DNA of 64,000 nt from Linnemannia hyalina (lineage: Eukaryota > Mortierellomycota > Mortierellomycetes > Mortierellales > Mortierellaceae): contig JAHRHY010000002.1 in assembly GCA_019671135.1 (NCBI GenBank), forward strand, positions 1,240,001 to 1,304,000, in the 5' to 3' direction. The notes under the pieces were generated by a model. It made no database searches, was not told the DNA's origin, and worked only from the letters and a program-made list of their open reading frames with translations. The position numbers were made by a program, and so were the translations under genes. Of this stretch, positions 44,930-55,475 are shown in pieces (positions within the stretch are counted from its first letter, which is position 1; every line of letters starts with the position of its first letter).

Positions 44930-45620
44930 CGAAGGTTCTCTCTCGCTCATTCCATCTCTCCTGCCATCACCCGCCTTTCCCTTGCATCATCTCGCCGCTC
45001 CATCTCCTTCTTCTTCGACATCCACCAAAGCACTACCCCTCCCACCTCCTGCACTCCTCTCAGCAGGTCTACCAGAACCATAGCACACACACACACACAA
45101 ACCAAAACAACAACTAGCCAAAAACACAACTAAACGACACAACTACCAAAAAACCCAATACACTTGCACTGTCACTCCCTTGAGGTATGATCACACAACA
45201 GCGACGAGTGCTCTCTAAACGAGACAACTTCGACCTCCAGATAACTAATCAACGGTGCATCCAACATAGACCTTCTTGCTCTCCAAAGTTGTCAGAGAGA
45301 CAGCTCCTAATACAACAAGTACCCGCTCGCCAAGTAAGTAGATAAGGGTCGGCACAGGAGCTCCATGTTGCGATACTCAACCTCTAATTGGCATCACTCA
45401 CTCAAGCCTCATCGAGAAGTCCTACTCCAACTCGCCCACCAGCCTCAGATCATAGGAATCCCCATCGCCAATCTTCGATGTGTGTGAGCGCTTGCATATG
45501 CAAAGTATGCCTTATGGCAATTGCTACTAACTAATCACTTATTTCTCCACTATCCCTTATAGGTTCACCGTCTCGTCTTCATCTCCTCGTAGCAATCAAC
45601 AGCCGCAACCCAGATCCATC
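44930..45620 (+). repeat. Promoter/leader module of NLR copy 3
   Basis: Near-identical over its last 500 bases to 51020-51535, including both leader introns, indicating a recent duplication. It includes a (CA)n run and the ACAACTAGCCAAAAACAC segment. Confidence 0.75.
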
Positions 45621-48600
45621 ATGTCATCTCCATCGACAGTACAGGAAGTTGCAGACAGCCAGGAGCTCACCAGCGACGGCAAGCGCTGTCTTTCGCAACT
45701 GGATCGTCCAGCAAAATTTCGACGTGTCACAGCCGAGACGGACTACGTTCCTGCTTCAATTGAAGATGCGCTCCTCAGGCTGAAGACGAACAGACTTCTC
45801 GAATACAACCAACTTGTCTACATCTTCCCAATGGCCAAGCCCAACCTACAAGCACCAGACAACAGCGCGCTTCCTCTTATGGACAAGGTCAGGGAGTTCT
45901 TAGCAGGCAACGGTCAGGTGATGCTGATTATGGGCGATTCGGGAGCCGGAAAGTCGACATTCAATCGACATCTGGAAAACAAACTGTGGACGCACTACGA
46001 GGTTGGGGGTCCCATCCCGCTCTTCATCAACCTCCCAGCCCTCAAACAACCCGATGAGGATCTTGTTGCGAAGCAATTGAGGACCATCGACTTTTCAGAG
46101 GAACAAATCTGGGACCTCAAACAGCACCGCCAGCTCCTGTTGATCTGCGATGGTTATGATGAGAGCCAGCTCATCTCCAACTTGCACACCACCAACCTCT
46201 TCAATCGACCTGGTCAGTGGGACGTCAAGTTACTCATCACCTGCCGCACCCAGTACCTCGGTCCTGACTATCGTGATCGCTTTGCGCCTAAGGCCACCGG
46301 TCAGTATCACTGCACTGCCAGCAATCTCTTTCAAGAAGCCGTCATCGCCCCCTTCTCCAAGGAACAGATCGAGCTGTATGTCGAAAAGTTCGTCCCACTC
46401 ATACCGCGGACTTGGGTCAAGAAGGACTACATGGACAAGTTGACAACTATTCCCAACCTCATGGAACTGGTCAGGAACCCCTTTCTGTTGACCCTTGCTC
46501 TGGAAGCACTCCCATCCGTCGTCAAGAACAATACCACTCTCTCAAATCTCCGCGTCACCCGTGTTGAGCTCTACGACACATTTGTCGATCACTGGCTGAA
46601 GGTTAACAAGCGCCGCCTACAGGACCAGACGCTGAAGGATAAACACAAGGCATTTGAAGATCTCCTCGCGGACGGATTTGTTCAGAGTGGCATTGTCTTT
46701 CAGAAAGATCTGGCAGAGGCGATTTTTCAGGAACAGGAGGGCCGACCTATCGTCGAATATTCCAACAGGCGGGACAGATCGTCGTGGAAAGCGCGCTTCT
46801 TTGATTCTGAACCTGAGAGATCCCTGCTCAGAGATTCCAGTTTGCTGAGTCGCACCGGCAACCAATACCGCTTCATCCATCGATCTGTCTTGGAGTATTT
46901 CTTCTCCTGTTTCATATGGGACGCCTCCAGGGATGATGATGAGTTTGCTCCGCATGTTTATTCAGAAGCTACTGGGGTATCTCTTCCTGTCACCGATCAT
47001 CCACTGTCTAAGAGGAGTCTTGTCCCGGAGCTATCGGTCATCCAGTTTCTCGCCGAGCGTGTCCAAATGCAGCCAATCTTCAAGCAATACCTTCTCGCGC
47101 TCGTTGAGCTTTCCAAGTCGAATCCTCAGGCTATCATGGCTGCAGCCAATGCCATGACTATCCTTGTCAGAGCCGGTGTCCGATTCCATGGAGCTGACCT
47201 TCGAGGCATCCGCATCCCAGGAGCCGACCTCACAGGTGGACAATTCGACTCTGCGCAGTTTCAGGATTCCGACCTAACAGGAATCACCTTCACCAAGGCT
47301 TGGATCCGACAGGCGGACTTCACTAGAGCACGGATGAACGAGACACGGTTTGGAGAGTTGCCGAGTTTGCGGGAAGTGAGTGAGGTACTGTCATGTGCAT
47401 TTTCCCCAGATGGAAGGTCTTTTGCAACGGGTTTGAAAAATGGCAACATTAGTATCTACGACACAACCACCTGGATAAGGATTCGCGTATTTCAAGGTCA
47501 TGAAATGGGCACTCAGAGCCTTGCCTATTCAAAAACCGGCTTTCCACTTCTCTCCGGCGGTTCCTTCGGTACGGTGCGACTGTGGGACGGTGAGACAGAC
47601 ACGATTGATCATGTTCTGAAGGGACATTCCTGGGGGGTGATAGCTGTTGCGTTTTCACCCTCAGGCATGCAGTTCGCCTCAGCCGGCGCGGACAAGTTAG
47701 TGCGCCTATGGGACACCCGAACAAGAACCGTCACCTTTGTCATTAACCATTTTGACGATGTCACAGGGATCGCCTATTCGCCAGACGGGAACAGCATTGC
47801 ATCCTGCTGCTATGGACATGTCCAGGTATCCGATACTCAGACGGGCTTACTGGTGCTGAGTTTTGGAACGAGCGACGTGGGTTACTGCTGCCTTGGGTAT
47901 TCCCCTAACGGACAGTTGATCGTCACGGGCGATACCGCCGGCGAGCTACAACTCTGGGAGGCGACCACCATGATGCCGAGGATCAAATGGAGAGGACACT
48001 CTGGATCAGTGAGAAGCGTCGAGTTTTCGCCGAAGGGGCAATGGATTGTGTCTGGCGGTGACGACAAAACGGTCAAGGTGTGGAGTGGATATGCAGCCAC
48101 ACTTGTCTCTACATTCACAGGTCACACCGAAGGCATCACCAGTGTTGCATTTTCCCTAGACGGCTCACTCATTGCTTCAGGAAGCAAGGATCGAACTGTA
48201 CGGCTCTTGGAGGTGAACTCGGCTGGGTTTGGTCTCGACGTAGATGGCGCATTCGACTCCAAGCCAAGTGTAGCCTATTCCCCTGATGGACGGCTTCTCA
48301 TCTCTGGCAGTCGCGCTGGAGTGATACAGCAACACGACGCGGAGAGTGGCGAGATTGGTCTTGTTATTCGCCGCCAAGAGTTCCGAGCCAATTCTGTCGC
48401 CTATTCATCGGACGGTCGTCAGATTGCCATGGGTGGCTCAGAAGGCGATGTCACATTGTGGAGCGCTCACACCGGCGCCCATGAGAACACTCTCCTCGGC
48501 CATACTATGGATGTGAGAGTAGTTGCGTTCTCACCATGCGGCCAATGGATTGCTTCTAGTGATGACCGGACGGTGCGACTTTGGGATGCTCGATCAGGCA

Positions 48601-49241
48601 CGTCTATTCAGGTCATCTCTGGTAACCGCGTCTCTTTCGTTCGATCTTTGTCGTTTTCGTCCAGCGGTACTGATATTGCATTTGGAGGCAGCTCTGGAAC
48701 GGTCCAAGTCTGGGATGTGACGACTGGGAAGTGCAAGATGGAAATGGGTGGAGGCAGCTTTGGGCACTGCTTTATGAGGTATATACCAAGAAGTCTTCGC
48801 GCTGTTTCCTGTGACGGTAGAAAAGGTGTTCGTTTGTGGGATGAGAAGGGCCGATATTACCGATTCATTTTGCAGCACAGTCGCATTTTCATTCAACACT
48901 TTGCATTTTCGAGTTGCGGTCAATGGATAGCAAGTGTTCAAGATAAGACGGTTCACCTGTGGAGAAGCCCTCTGGAGAATAGACCACAGGACTGGGAGTA
49001 TGTGCTGGCCGTCGAGGGTTGCTTAGGGAAGATTAAGGAGATTGTCTGGAGGCCTAACAAGTTGGAATTTGCCACCGCCGATGTGGGTGGATCCACTCGT
49101 GTGTGGAGGATTGTGGAGAGGTTCGACAAAGTGGTGGTCCAGCTGTTGTGGGGTGCTGGAGGAAGTGGCCTTGTTGCCTCTGGGTCGCTCCTTAATGATG
49201 CCATTGGTCTTGGCACATTCAACCGGAACCTGCTGAGGTAG
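45621..49241 (+). CDS. NACHT-pentapeptide-WD40 STAND protein, copy 3 (shortened C-terminus)
   Basis: 1,206 residues. The first about 75 codons are virtually identical to copy 2. The P-loop region (45862-46145) is clearly divergent (GDSGAGKST; NKLWTHYEVGG), then near-identity to copy 2 resumes at about 46150. Walker B, the helical region, the pentapeptide-like stretch and 14 WD40 repeats are all present. The frame ends at TAG 49239-49241, where copies 2 and 4 read LLEQPVVD. The following DNA still encodes a copy-4-like tail (RRFQIGDYLEKLQRF) in another frame after a small indel, so the acidic tail has been lost recently. It is probably still functional, since the propellers are complete. Confidence 0.92.
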   Translation: MSSPSTVQEVADSQELTSDGKRCLSQLDRPAKFRRVTAETDYVPASIEDALLRLKTNRLLEYNQLVYIFPMAKPNLQAPDNSALPLMDKVREFLAGNGQVMLIMGDSGAGKSTFNRHLENKLWTHYEVGGPIPLFINLPALKQPDEDLVAKQLRTIDFSEEQIWDLKQHRQLLLICDGYDESQLISNLHTTNLFNRPGQWDVKLLITCRTQYLGPDYRDRFAPKATGQYHCTASNLFQEAVIAPFSKEQIELYVEKFVPLIPRTWVKKDYMDKLTTIPNLMELVRNPFLLTLALEALPSVVKNNTTLSNLRVTRVELYDTFVDHWLKVNKRRLQDQTLKDKHKAFEDLLADGFVQSGIVFQKDLAEAIFQEQEGRPIVEYSNRRDRSSWKARFFDSEPERSLLRDSSLLSRTGNQYRFIHRSVLEYFFSCFIWDASRDDDEFAPHVYSEATGVSLPVTDHPLSKRSLVPELSVIQFLAERVQMQPIFKQYLLALVELSKSNPQAIMAAANAMTILVRAGVRFHGADLRGIRIPGADLTGGQFDSAQFQDSDLTGITFTKAWIRQADFTRARMNETRFGELPSLREVSEVLSCAFSPDGRSFATGLKNGNISIYDTTTWIRIRVFQGHEMGTQSLAYSKTGFPLLSGGSFGTVRLWDGETDTIDHVLKGHSWGVIAVAFSPSGMQFASAGADKLVRLWDTRTRTVTFVINHFDDVTGIAYSPDGNSIASCCYGHVQVSDTQTGLLVLSFGTSDVGYCCLGYSPNGQLIVTGDTAGELQLWEATTMMPRIKWRGHSGSVRSVEFSPKGQWIVSGGDDKTVKVWSGYAATLVSTFTGHTEGITSVAFSLDGSLIASGSKDRTVRLLEVNSAGFGLDVDGAFDSKPSVAYSPDGRLLISGSRAGVIQQHDAESGEIGLVIRRQEFRANSVAYSSDGRQIAMGGSEGDVTLWSAHTGAHENTLLGHTMDVRVVAFSPCGQWIASSDDRTVRLWDARSGTSIQVISGNRVSFVRSLSFSSSGTDIAFGGSSGTVQVWDVTTGKCKMEMGGGSFGHCFMRYIPRSLRAVSCDGRKGVRLWDEKGRYYRFILQHSRIFIQHFAFSSCGQWIASVQDKTVHLWRSPLENRPQDWEYVLAVEGCLGKIKEIVWRPNKLEFATADVGGSTRVWRIVERFDKVVVQLLWGAGGSGLVASGSLLNDAIGLGTFNRNLLR

Positions 49242-49594
49242 CCTGTTGTCGACTACGGCTTCTTCTCTTCATCGTACGACGAAAGCTTAAGAAGATTCCA
49301 GATCGGAGACTATCTCGAAAAGCTCCAACGTTTCTAGCGATAGTTCGTTTTCGTTGACCAGTTCTCGTGGTCGTTCTCCATTGTTAGTTCCGACGGAACT
49401 TGGCAGTAATTATTATTCCGCGCACGACGAACAATAGAATAAATATGAGGAGGAGAAGAGTTCAATTTTTTTTACACCAGCGGTGTGACCTGATCTTTCT
49501 TCACCCACAAGAGCGACACTGTCAATTCTTGGAGACTGAGGCAAACCTTCGTAGGCGGTATAGAGTCCAATGTTTTATTAGACTTCCAACTTTT

Positions 49595-50396
49595 TTAAGA
49601 TACTGTCTTAGGTACACCAAAGACCAACAGATCCAGTTGTGCCAAGCTTGGCATCAATGGGTATCCCAGGCCCTAATTATTTCAATGCAAGGAAAAACAA
49701 CAACGATGAAATGTCAGCGACTACAAGAAACACAACTAGCACAATTGAATAGGTTGTCTTATACTTTTACTCACCATGCACTCCTCAAGGACCTCGTACA
49801 CAATACCCGTGTTCAATTGAACTAGCTCCGCTGATAACGTCGTACTTGATGCAGATCCCGCCTTACTCTTGGTGGTAGCAGCTGTGGTCACTCCTGGTCT
49901 CCCTCCAGATCCTGCTACTCCCAAAGTTCCCTGCCAGCTGGGAACCAAATACCGCTCCAAAGCCGTGATCAGCTGTCCAAGAAACTCAATCGTCCCATGA
50001 TAGGAAGTATGTAAACCCGCAGCTGTCGAATACGCTAATTCCAGAACCGGTCTCTGCCTCTGAATCTCCTGCGAGTCCAATAACGAGCTGCCGCCTGGGC
50101 TACCAGGAACACTGTCACCGCGAGACAATGATGGTTGACGTCATCCAGGGAGTGAAAAGGGTATCCGAGTAACAGTCGCAGAAGCGGTAGAGGGGGTTGG
50201 TGGTAAGGGACAACAAGCGACGAGGACGAGGTCGTGGATTGTTTGGTAGATGAAGCAGCAGTCAGTTGAGAAGAGGGGTATCGCGACTGGTTGGAGGTCT
50301 CCTGTGATAGCTTCTATTCCTGGTGAGTGTGTTGATGATAGTGATGATGATCGTGAGTGTCCGAGGCGTGGAGAATCGGCGCCGTTACCAGCTCTC
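49595..50396 (-). pseudogene. Truncated mu-like adaptor gene, fragment B
   Basis: Same structure as fragment A: final exon ending GVPKTVS-stop, intact terminal intron, truncated 5' side, TGA at 50141-50143 in place of CGA. Convergent to NLR copy 3. Confidence 0.8.
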
Positions 50397-50546
50397 CCTG
50401 GCCTTCACCGACATCCATCTCTTCCCGCTGCTTCACATGACCATGAGCCTCTAGGCCTGAATGCTTCTGAGGGTGGTTGTGGGGTGGGAAAACAAAAGCA
50501 GCAGTGGCTACCTTTGCTGCGGTTGCCTTTCTTCTTTTATTTGAAC
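50397..50546 (+). repeat. Inter-copy module (third occurrence)
   Basis: Joins mu-like fragment B at the same breakpoint as in fragment A, so the junction pre-dates the duplication of the unit. Confidence 0.75.
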
Positions 50547-50839
50547 AAGGGAACCACACAGAGGGGATTCTTTTTCTTCATCCGATATCAGATTTCAGCG
50601 GTGCCTGACTAGATTGATCGCTAGCTGGTCTGTGCTCGCAGTCATCATTTGGGTCGACTATCGTCCCAGTGATAAAGGGTGTAGCAATGGCAGTAGCTGT
50701 CTGTAACTGACCATGGTAGGATCATATATCCTTCAGAGCGCATGCGTCTTTGTGCATGCTCCATGGTCACGTTGAACCAAAAATAATTGGCGAAGGTGTA
50801 AGTCAAGGCCGTGGTTCTATTTCTCTCTTTTTCTTCTCT
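50547..50839. other. Inter-copy spacer
   Basis: A shorter version of the spacer after copy 2; no gene. Confidence 0.45.
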
Positions 50840-51535
50840 CCTCTCTCTCGGCTCATTCCATCTCTCCTGCCATCACCATCGCCCGCCTCTCCCTCGCGTC
50901 ATCTCACCGCCCCATTTCCTTCTTCTTCCTCGACATTCACCAAAGCACTACCCCTCCCACCTCCTGCACTCCTCTCAGCAGGTCTACCAGAACCATAGCA
51001 CACACACACACACAAACCAAAACAACAACTAGCCAAAAACACAACTAAACGACACAACTACCAAAAAACCCAATACACTTGCACTGTCACTCCCTTGAGG
51101 TATGATCACACAACAGCGACGAGTGCTCTCTAAACGAGACAACTTCGACCTCCAGATAACTAATCAACGGTGCATCCAACATAGACCTTCTTGCTCTCCA
51201 AAGTTGTCAGAGAGACAGCTCCTAATACAACAAGTACCCGCTCGCCAAGTAAGTAGATAAGGGTCGGCACAGGAGCTCCATGTTGCGATACTCAACCTCT
51301 AATTGGCATCACTCACTCAAGCCTCATCGAGAAGTCCTACTCCAACTCGCCCACCAGCCTCAGATCATAGGAATCCCCATCGCCAATCTTCGATGTGTGT
51401 GAGCGCTTGCATATGCAAAGTATGCCTTATGGCAATTGCTACTAACTAATCGCTTATTTCTCCACCATCCCTTATAGGTTCACCGTCTCGTCTTCATCTC
51501 CTCGTAGCAATCAACAGCCGCAACCCAGATCCATC
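50840..51535 (+). repeat. Promoter/leader module of NLR copy 4
   Basis: Same elements as in copies 2 and 3; almost identical to copy 3 from about 51020 to the ATG. Confidence 0.75.
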
Positions 51536-54500
51536 ATGTCATCTCCATCGACAGTACAGGAAGTTGCAGACAGCCAGGAGCTCACCAGCGACGGCAAGCG
51601 CTGTCTTTCGCAACTGGATCGTCCAGCAAAATTTGGACGTGCCGCAGCCGAGACGGACGACGTCCCTGCTACAATTGAAGTTGCACTCCTCAGGTTGAAG
51701 ACAAACAGACTTATCGAATACAACCAACCTGTCTATATTGCGCCGATGGCCAAGCCCGACCTACAAGCACCAGACAACACGCTGTTCTCTCTCATGGACA
51801 AGGTCGAAGGCTTTCTGGCGGACGATAGCCAAGTAATGCTGGTGCTGGGTGATTCAGGGGCCGGAAAATCGACATTCAATCGACACCTAGAGCACGCACT
51901 CTGGCAAGACTATGAGCCTGGAGGACGTATCCCACTCTTCATCAATTTGCCAGCCCTCGACCGACCGGACAGGGAGATGGTTGTAGAGCATTTGAAGTCG
52001 GCGAACTTTTCAGAGGAACAAATCTGGGACCTCAAACAGCACCGCCAGCTCCTGTTGATCTGCGATGGCTATGATGAGAGCCAGCTCACCTCCAACTTGC
52101 ACACCACCAACCTCTTCAATCGACCTGGTCAGTGGAACGCCAAGCTGCTCATCACCTGCCGCACTCAGTACCTCAGTCCCGACTATCGTGATCGCTTTGC
52201 GCCTGAGGCGACCGGTCAGTATCACCGCACTGCCTACAATCTCTTTCAAGAAGCCGTCATCGCCCCCTTCTCCAAGAAACAGATCGAGTTGTATGTTGAA
52301 CAGTTTGTCTTACTCAAACCTCGGACTTGGGTCAAGAAGGGCTACATGGACACGTTGACAACTATTCCCAACTTGATGGACCTAGTGAGGAATCCCTTTC
52401 TATTGACTCTTGCTCTGGAATCACTCCCATCCGTCGTCAAGAACAATACCACTCTCTCGAATCTCCGCGTCACCCGTGTTGAGCTCTACGACAGATTTGT
52501 CGATCATTGGTTGGAGGTCAACAAGCGCCGCCTGCAAAAACAGACGCTCAGGGACGATAAACATGTGGCCCTGGAAGATCTTCTTGCGGACAAGTTTGTC
52601 CATAATGGAATTATCTTTCAGAAGGAATTGGCGGAGGCAATCTTTCAGGAACAGGAGGGCCGACCTATCGTCGAATATTCCAACAGGCGGGACAAGTCGT
52701 CGTGGAAAGCGCGCTTTTTTGATTCTGAACCTGAGAGATCCCTGCTCAGAGACGCCAGTTTGCTGAGTCGCACCGGCAACCAGTATCGCTTCATCCATCG
52801 ATCTGTCTTGGAGTATTTCTTCTCTTGTTACGTCTGGGACGCCTCCAGGGAAGATGATGAGTTTGTTCCGCATGTTTATTCAGAAGCTACTGGTGTATCT
52901 CTTCCTGTTACCGATCATCCACTGTCTAAGAGGAGTCTTGTCCCGGAGCAGTCGGTCATCCAGTTTCTCGCCGAGCGTGTCCAGATGCGGCCCATCTTTA
53001 AGCAATACCTTCTCGCACTCGTTGAGCTTTCCAAGTTGGACCCTCAGGCCACCATAGCCGCAGCCAACGCCATCACAATCCTGGTGAGAGCTGGGAGACA
53101 TTTTAATGGAGCTGACCTTCGAGGCATTCGCATCCCAGGAGCCAATCTCACAGGTGGGCAATTCGACTCGACCCAGTTGCAGGATTCCGACCTGGCGGGG
53201 GTTATATTCACCAAGGCTTGGATCCGACAGGCGGACTTCACTGGAGCACGGATGGACGAGACACGATTTGGGGAGCTGCCGAATTTGCAGGAAGCTAGTG
53301 AGGTACTGTCATGTGCATTTTCCCCAGATGGAAAGTCTTTTGCGACGGGTCTGGATAACAGCAACATTAGTATCTACGACACGACTACTTGGACAAGGAT
53401 TCGCGTATTTCAAGGTCATAAAATGGGCACTGGGAGCCTCGCCTACTCAACCACCGGCCTTCAACTTCTCTCCGGCGGTTACTGCGGTACGGTGCGACTG
53501 TGGGACGGTGAGACAGACGTGACTGATCGTATTCTGAAGGGACATTCCCAGAAAGTGAGAGCTGTTGCGTTTTCACCCTCAGGCATGCAGTTCGCCTCAG
53601 CCGGCGCGGACAAGTCAGTGCGCCTATGGGACACCCAAACAGGAACCGTCACCTTTGTCATAATACATTTAGGCGATGTCACAGGGATCGCGTATTCACC
53701 AGACGGGAACAACATAACATCCTGCTGCCTGGATGGACAAGTCCAAGTATTCGACACACGGACGGGCTTACTGGTGCTGAGTTCTGGAACGAGCGATGTG
53801 GGTTACTACTGCCTTGCGTATTCCCCTAACGGACAGTTGATCGTCTCGGGCGACATCTTCGGCTACCTACAACTCTGGGAGGCGACCACCATGATGCCGA
53901 GGAACAATTGGAGAGGTCATTCTAGATCGGTGAGAAACGTCGAGTTTTCGCCGAACGGCCAATGGATTGTGTCTGGCGGTGACGACAACACGGTCAAGGT
54001 GTGGGATGGATATGCAGCCACACTTGTCTCTGTATTCACAGGTCACACCAGCTCCATCACCAGTGTTGCATTTTCCCCGGACTGCTCACTCATTGCTTCA
54101 GGAAGCAAGGATCGAACTGTACGGCTCTGGGAAATGAACTCGGCTGGGTTTGGTTTCGACGTAGATGGCGCCTTCGACTCCAAGCGAAGCGTAGCCTATT
54201 CTCCTGATGGACGGCTTCTCATCTCTGGCAGTCGCGCTGGAGTGATACAGCAACACGACGCGGAGAGTGGCGAGATTGGTCTTGTTATTCGCCGTCATGA
54301 GTTCGAAGCCAACTCTGTCGCTTATTCATCGGACAGTCGTCAGATTTCCTTGGGTGACTCAGGAGGCCATGTCACGTTGTGGAGCGCTCACACCGGCGCC
54401 CATGAGAATATTCTCCTCGGCCATACTATGGATGTGAGTGCAGTTGTGTTCTCACCATGCGGCCAATGGATTGCTTCTAGTGATGACCGGACGGTGCGAC

Positions 54501-55267
54501 TTTGGGATGCTCGATCAGGCACGTCTATTCAGGTCTTCTCCAGTGACCGCGTCTCTCCCGTTCGATCTTTGTCGTTTTCGTCCAGCGGTGCTGAGATTGC
54601 ATTTGGAGGCGACTTTGGAAGGGTGCAAGTCTGGGATGTGACGACCGGGAAGTTCAAGATGGACAAGATGGACACGATAGGAGATACCTTTCGGCGCTGC
54701 TTTGTGAGGTATTTACCGAGGAGTCTTCAGGTTGTTTCCTGTTACGGTAGTGAAGGTGCTCATTTGTGGGATGAAGAGGGCCGACATTCCCGAATCATTT
54801 TGCAGCACGGTCGTATTACCATCCAACACTTTGCATTCTCGAGTTGCGGTCAATGGATAGCAAGTGTTGAAGGTGACACGGTTCACCTATGGAGGAGCCC
54901 TCTGGATGAGAGACCACAGGACTGGGAGTATGTGCTGGCCGTCGAAGGTTTCACAGGGGTGATTGGGGAGATTGTCTGGAGGCCTAACAAGTTGGAATTT
55001 GCCACCGCCGATGTGGGTGGATCCACTCGTGTGTGGAGGATTGTGGAGAGGTTCGACAAAGTGGTGGTCCAGCTGGTGTGGGGTACTGGAGGAAGTGGTC
55101 TTGTTGCCTCGGGATCGCTCCTTAATGATGCCATTGGTCTTAACACATTCAACCGGAACCTGCTGGAGCAGCCCGTTGTCGACGACAGATACCTCTCTTC
55201 ATCGGACGACGAAGGTTTAAGAAGGTTCCAGATCGGAGACTATCTCGAAAAGCTCCAACGTTTCTAG
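51536..55267 (+). CDS. NACHT-pentapeptide-WD40 STAND protein, copy 4 (intact, 1,243 aa)
   Basis: Same domain order as copy 2. P-loop GDSGAGKST preceded by VMLVLG, Walker B LLLICDGYDE, FIHRSVLEYFF, pentapeptide-like stretch (IPGANLTGGQF), 14 WD40 repeats and a tail ending YLEKLQRF. It is the most diverged in the N-terminal 100 residues and in a patch at 52540-52640 (NKRRLQKQTLRDDKHVALED), flanked by blocks nearly identical to copies 2 and 3. Differences also fall in exposed WD40 loops, for example KMDKMDTIGDTFRR where other copies have a shorter loop. No lesions. Confidence 0.93.
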   Translation: MSSPSTVQEVADSQELTSDGKRCLSQLDRPAKFGRAAAETDDVPATIEVALLRLKTNRLIEYNQPVYIAPMAKPDLQAPDNTLFSLMDKVEGFLADDSQVMLVLGDSGAGKSTFNRHLEHALWQDYEPGGRIPLFINLPALDRPDREMVVEHLKSANFSEEQIWDLKQHRQLLLICDGYDESQLTSNLHTTNLFNRPGQWNAKLLITCRTQYLSPDYRDRFAPEATGQYHRTAYNLFQEAVIAPFSKKQIELYVEQFVLLKPRTWVKKGYMDTLTTIPNLMDLVRNPFLLTLALESLPSVVKNNTTLSNLRVTRVELYDRFVDHWLEVNKRRLQKQTLRDDKHVALEDLLADKFVHNGIIFQKELAEAIFQEQEGRPIVEYSNRRDKSSWKARFFDSEPERSLLRDASLLSRTGNQYRFIHRSVLEYFFSCYVWDASREDDEFVPHVYSEATGVSLPVTDHPLSKRSLVPEQSVIQFLAERVQMRPIFKQYLLALVELSKLDPQATIAAANAITILVRAGRHFNGADLRGIRIPGANLTGGQFDSTQLQDSDLAGVIFTKAWIRQADFTGARMDETRFGELPNLQEASEVLSCAFSPDGKSFATGLDNSNISIYDTTTWTRIRVFQGHKMGTGSLAYSTTGLQLLSGGYCGTVRLWDGETDVTDRILKGHSQKVRAVAFSPSGMQFASAGADKSVRLWDTQTGTVTFVIIHLGDVTGIAYSPDGNNITSCCLDGQVQVFDTRTGLLVLSSGTSDVGYYCLAYSPNGQLIVSGDIFGYLQLWEATTMMPRNNWRGHSRSVRNVEFSPNGQWIVSGGDDNTVKVWDGYAATLVSVFTGHTSSITSVAFSPDCSLIASGSKDRTVRLWEMNSAGFGFDVDGAFDSKRSVAYSPDGRLLISGSRAGVIQQHDAESGEIGLVIRRHEFEANSVAYSSDSRQISLGDSGGHVTLWSAHTGAHENILLGHTMDVSAVVFSPCGQWIASSDDRTVRLWDARSGTSIQVFSSDRVSPVRSLSFSSSGAEIAFGGDFGRVQVWDVTTGKFKMDKMDTIGDTFRRCFVRYLPRSLQVVSCYGSEGAHLWDEEGRHSRIILQHGRITIQHFAFSSCGQWIASVEGDTVHLWRSPLDERPQDWEYVLAVEGFTGVIGEIVWRPNKLEFATADVGGSTRVWRIVERFDKVVVQLVWGTGGSGLVASGSLLNDAIGLNTFNRNLLEQPVVDDRYLSSSDDEGLRRFQIGDYLEKLQRF

Positions 55268-55475
55268 CGATAATCTTCGTTTTCGTTGACCAGTTCTCGT
55301 GGTCGCTCTCCCTTGCGACTATTAATTCTCGGACGACGACGAGCTATAGAATAAAGAGGACCGAGATAAACTGATCTTTCTACACCCACTAGTGTAACAC
55401 TGACAATTCTTGGTGGCTGAGGCAAACCTTTGTAGGCGGTATAGAGTCCAATGTTTTATTAGACTTCCGACTTTT

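Noticed and set aside
38620..51535. Repeated NLR leader modules as LTRs of a retroelement
   Set aside because: No reverse transcriptase, integrase or LTR-type ends; the repeats are tandem gene-duplication units with NLR coding sequence between them.
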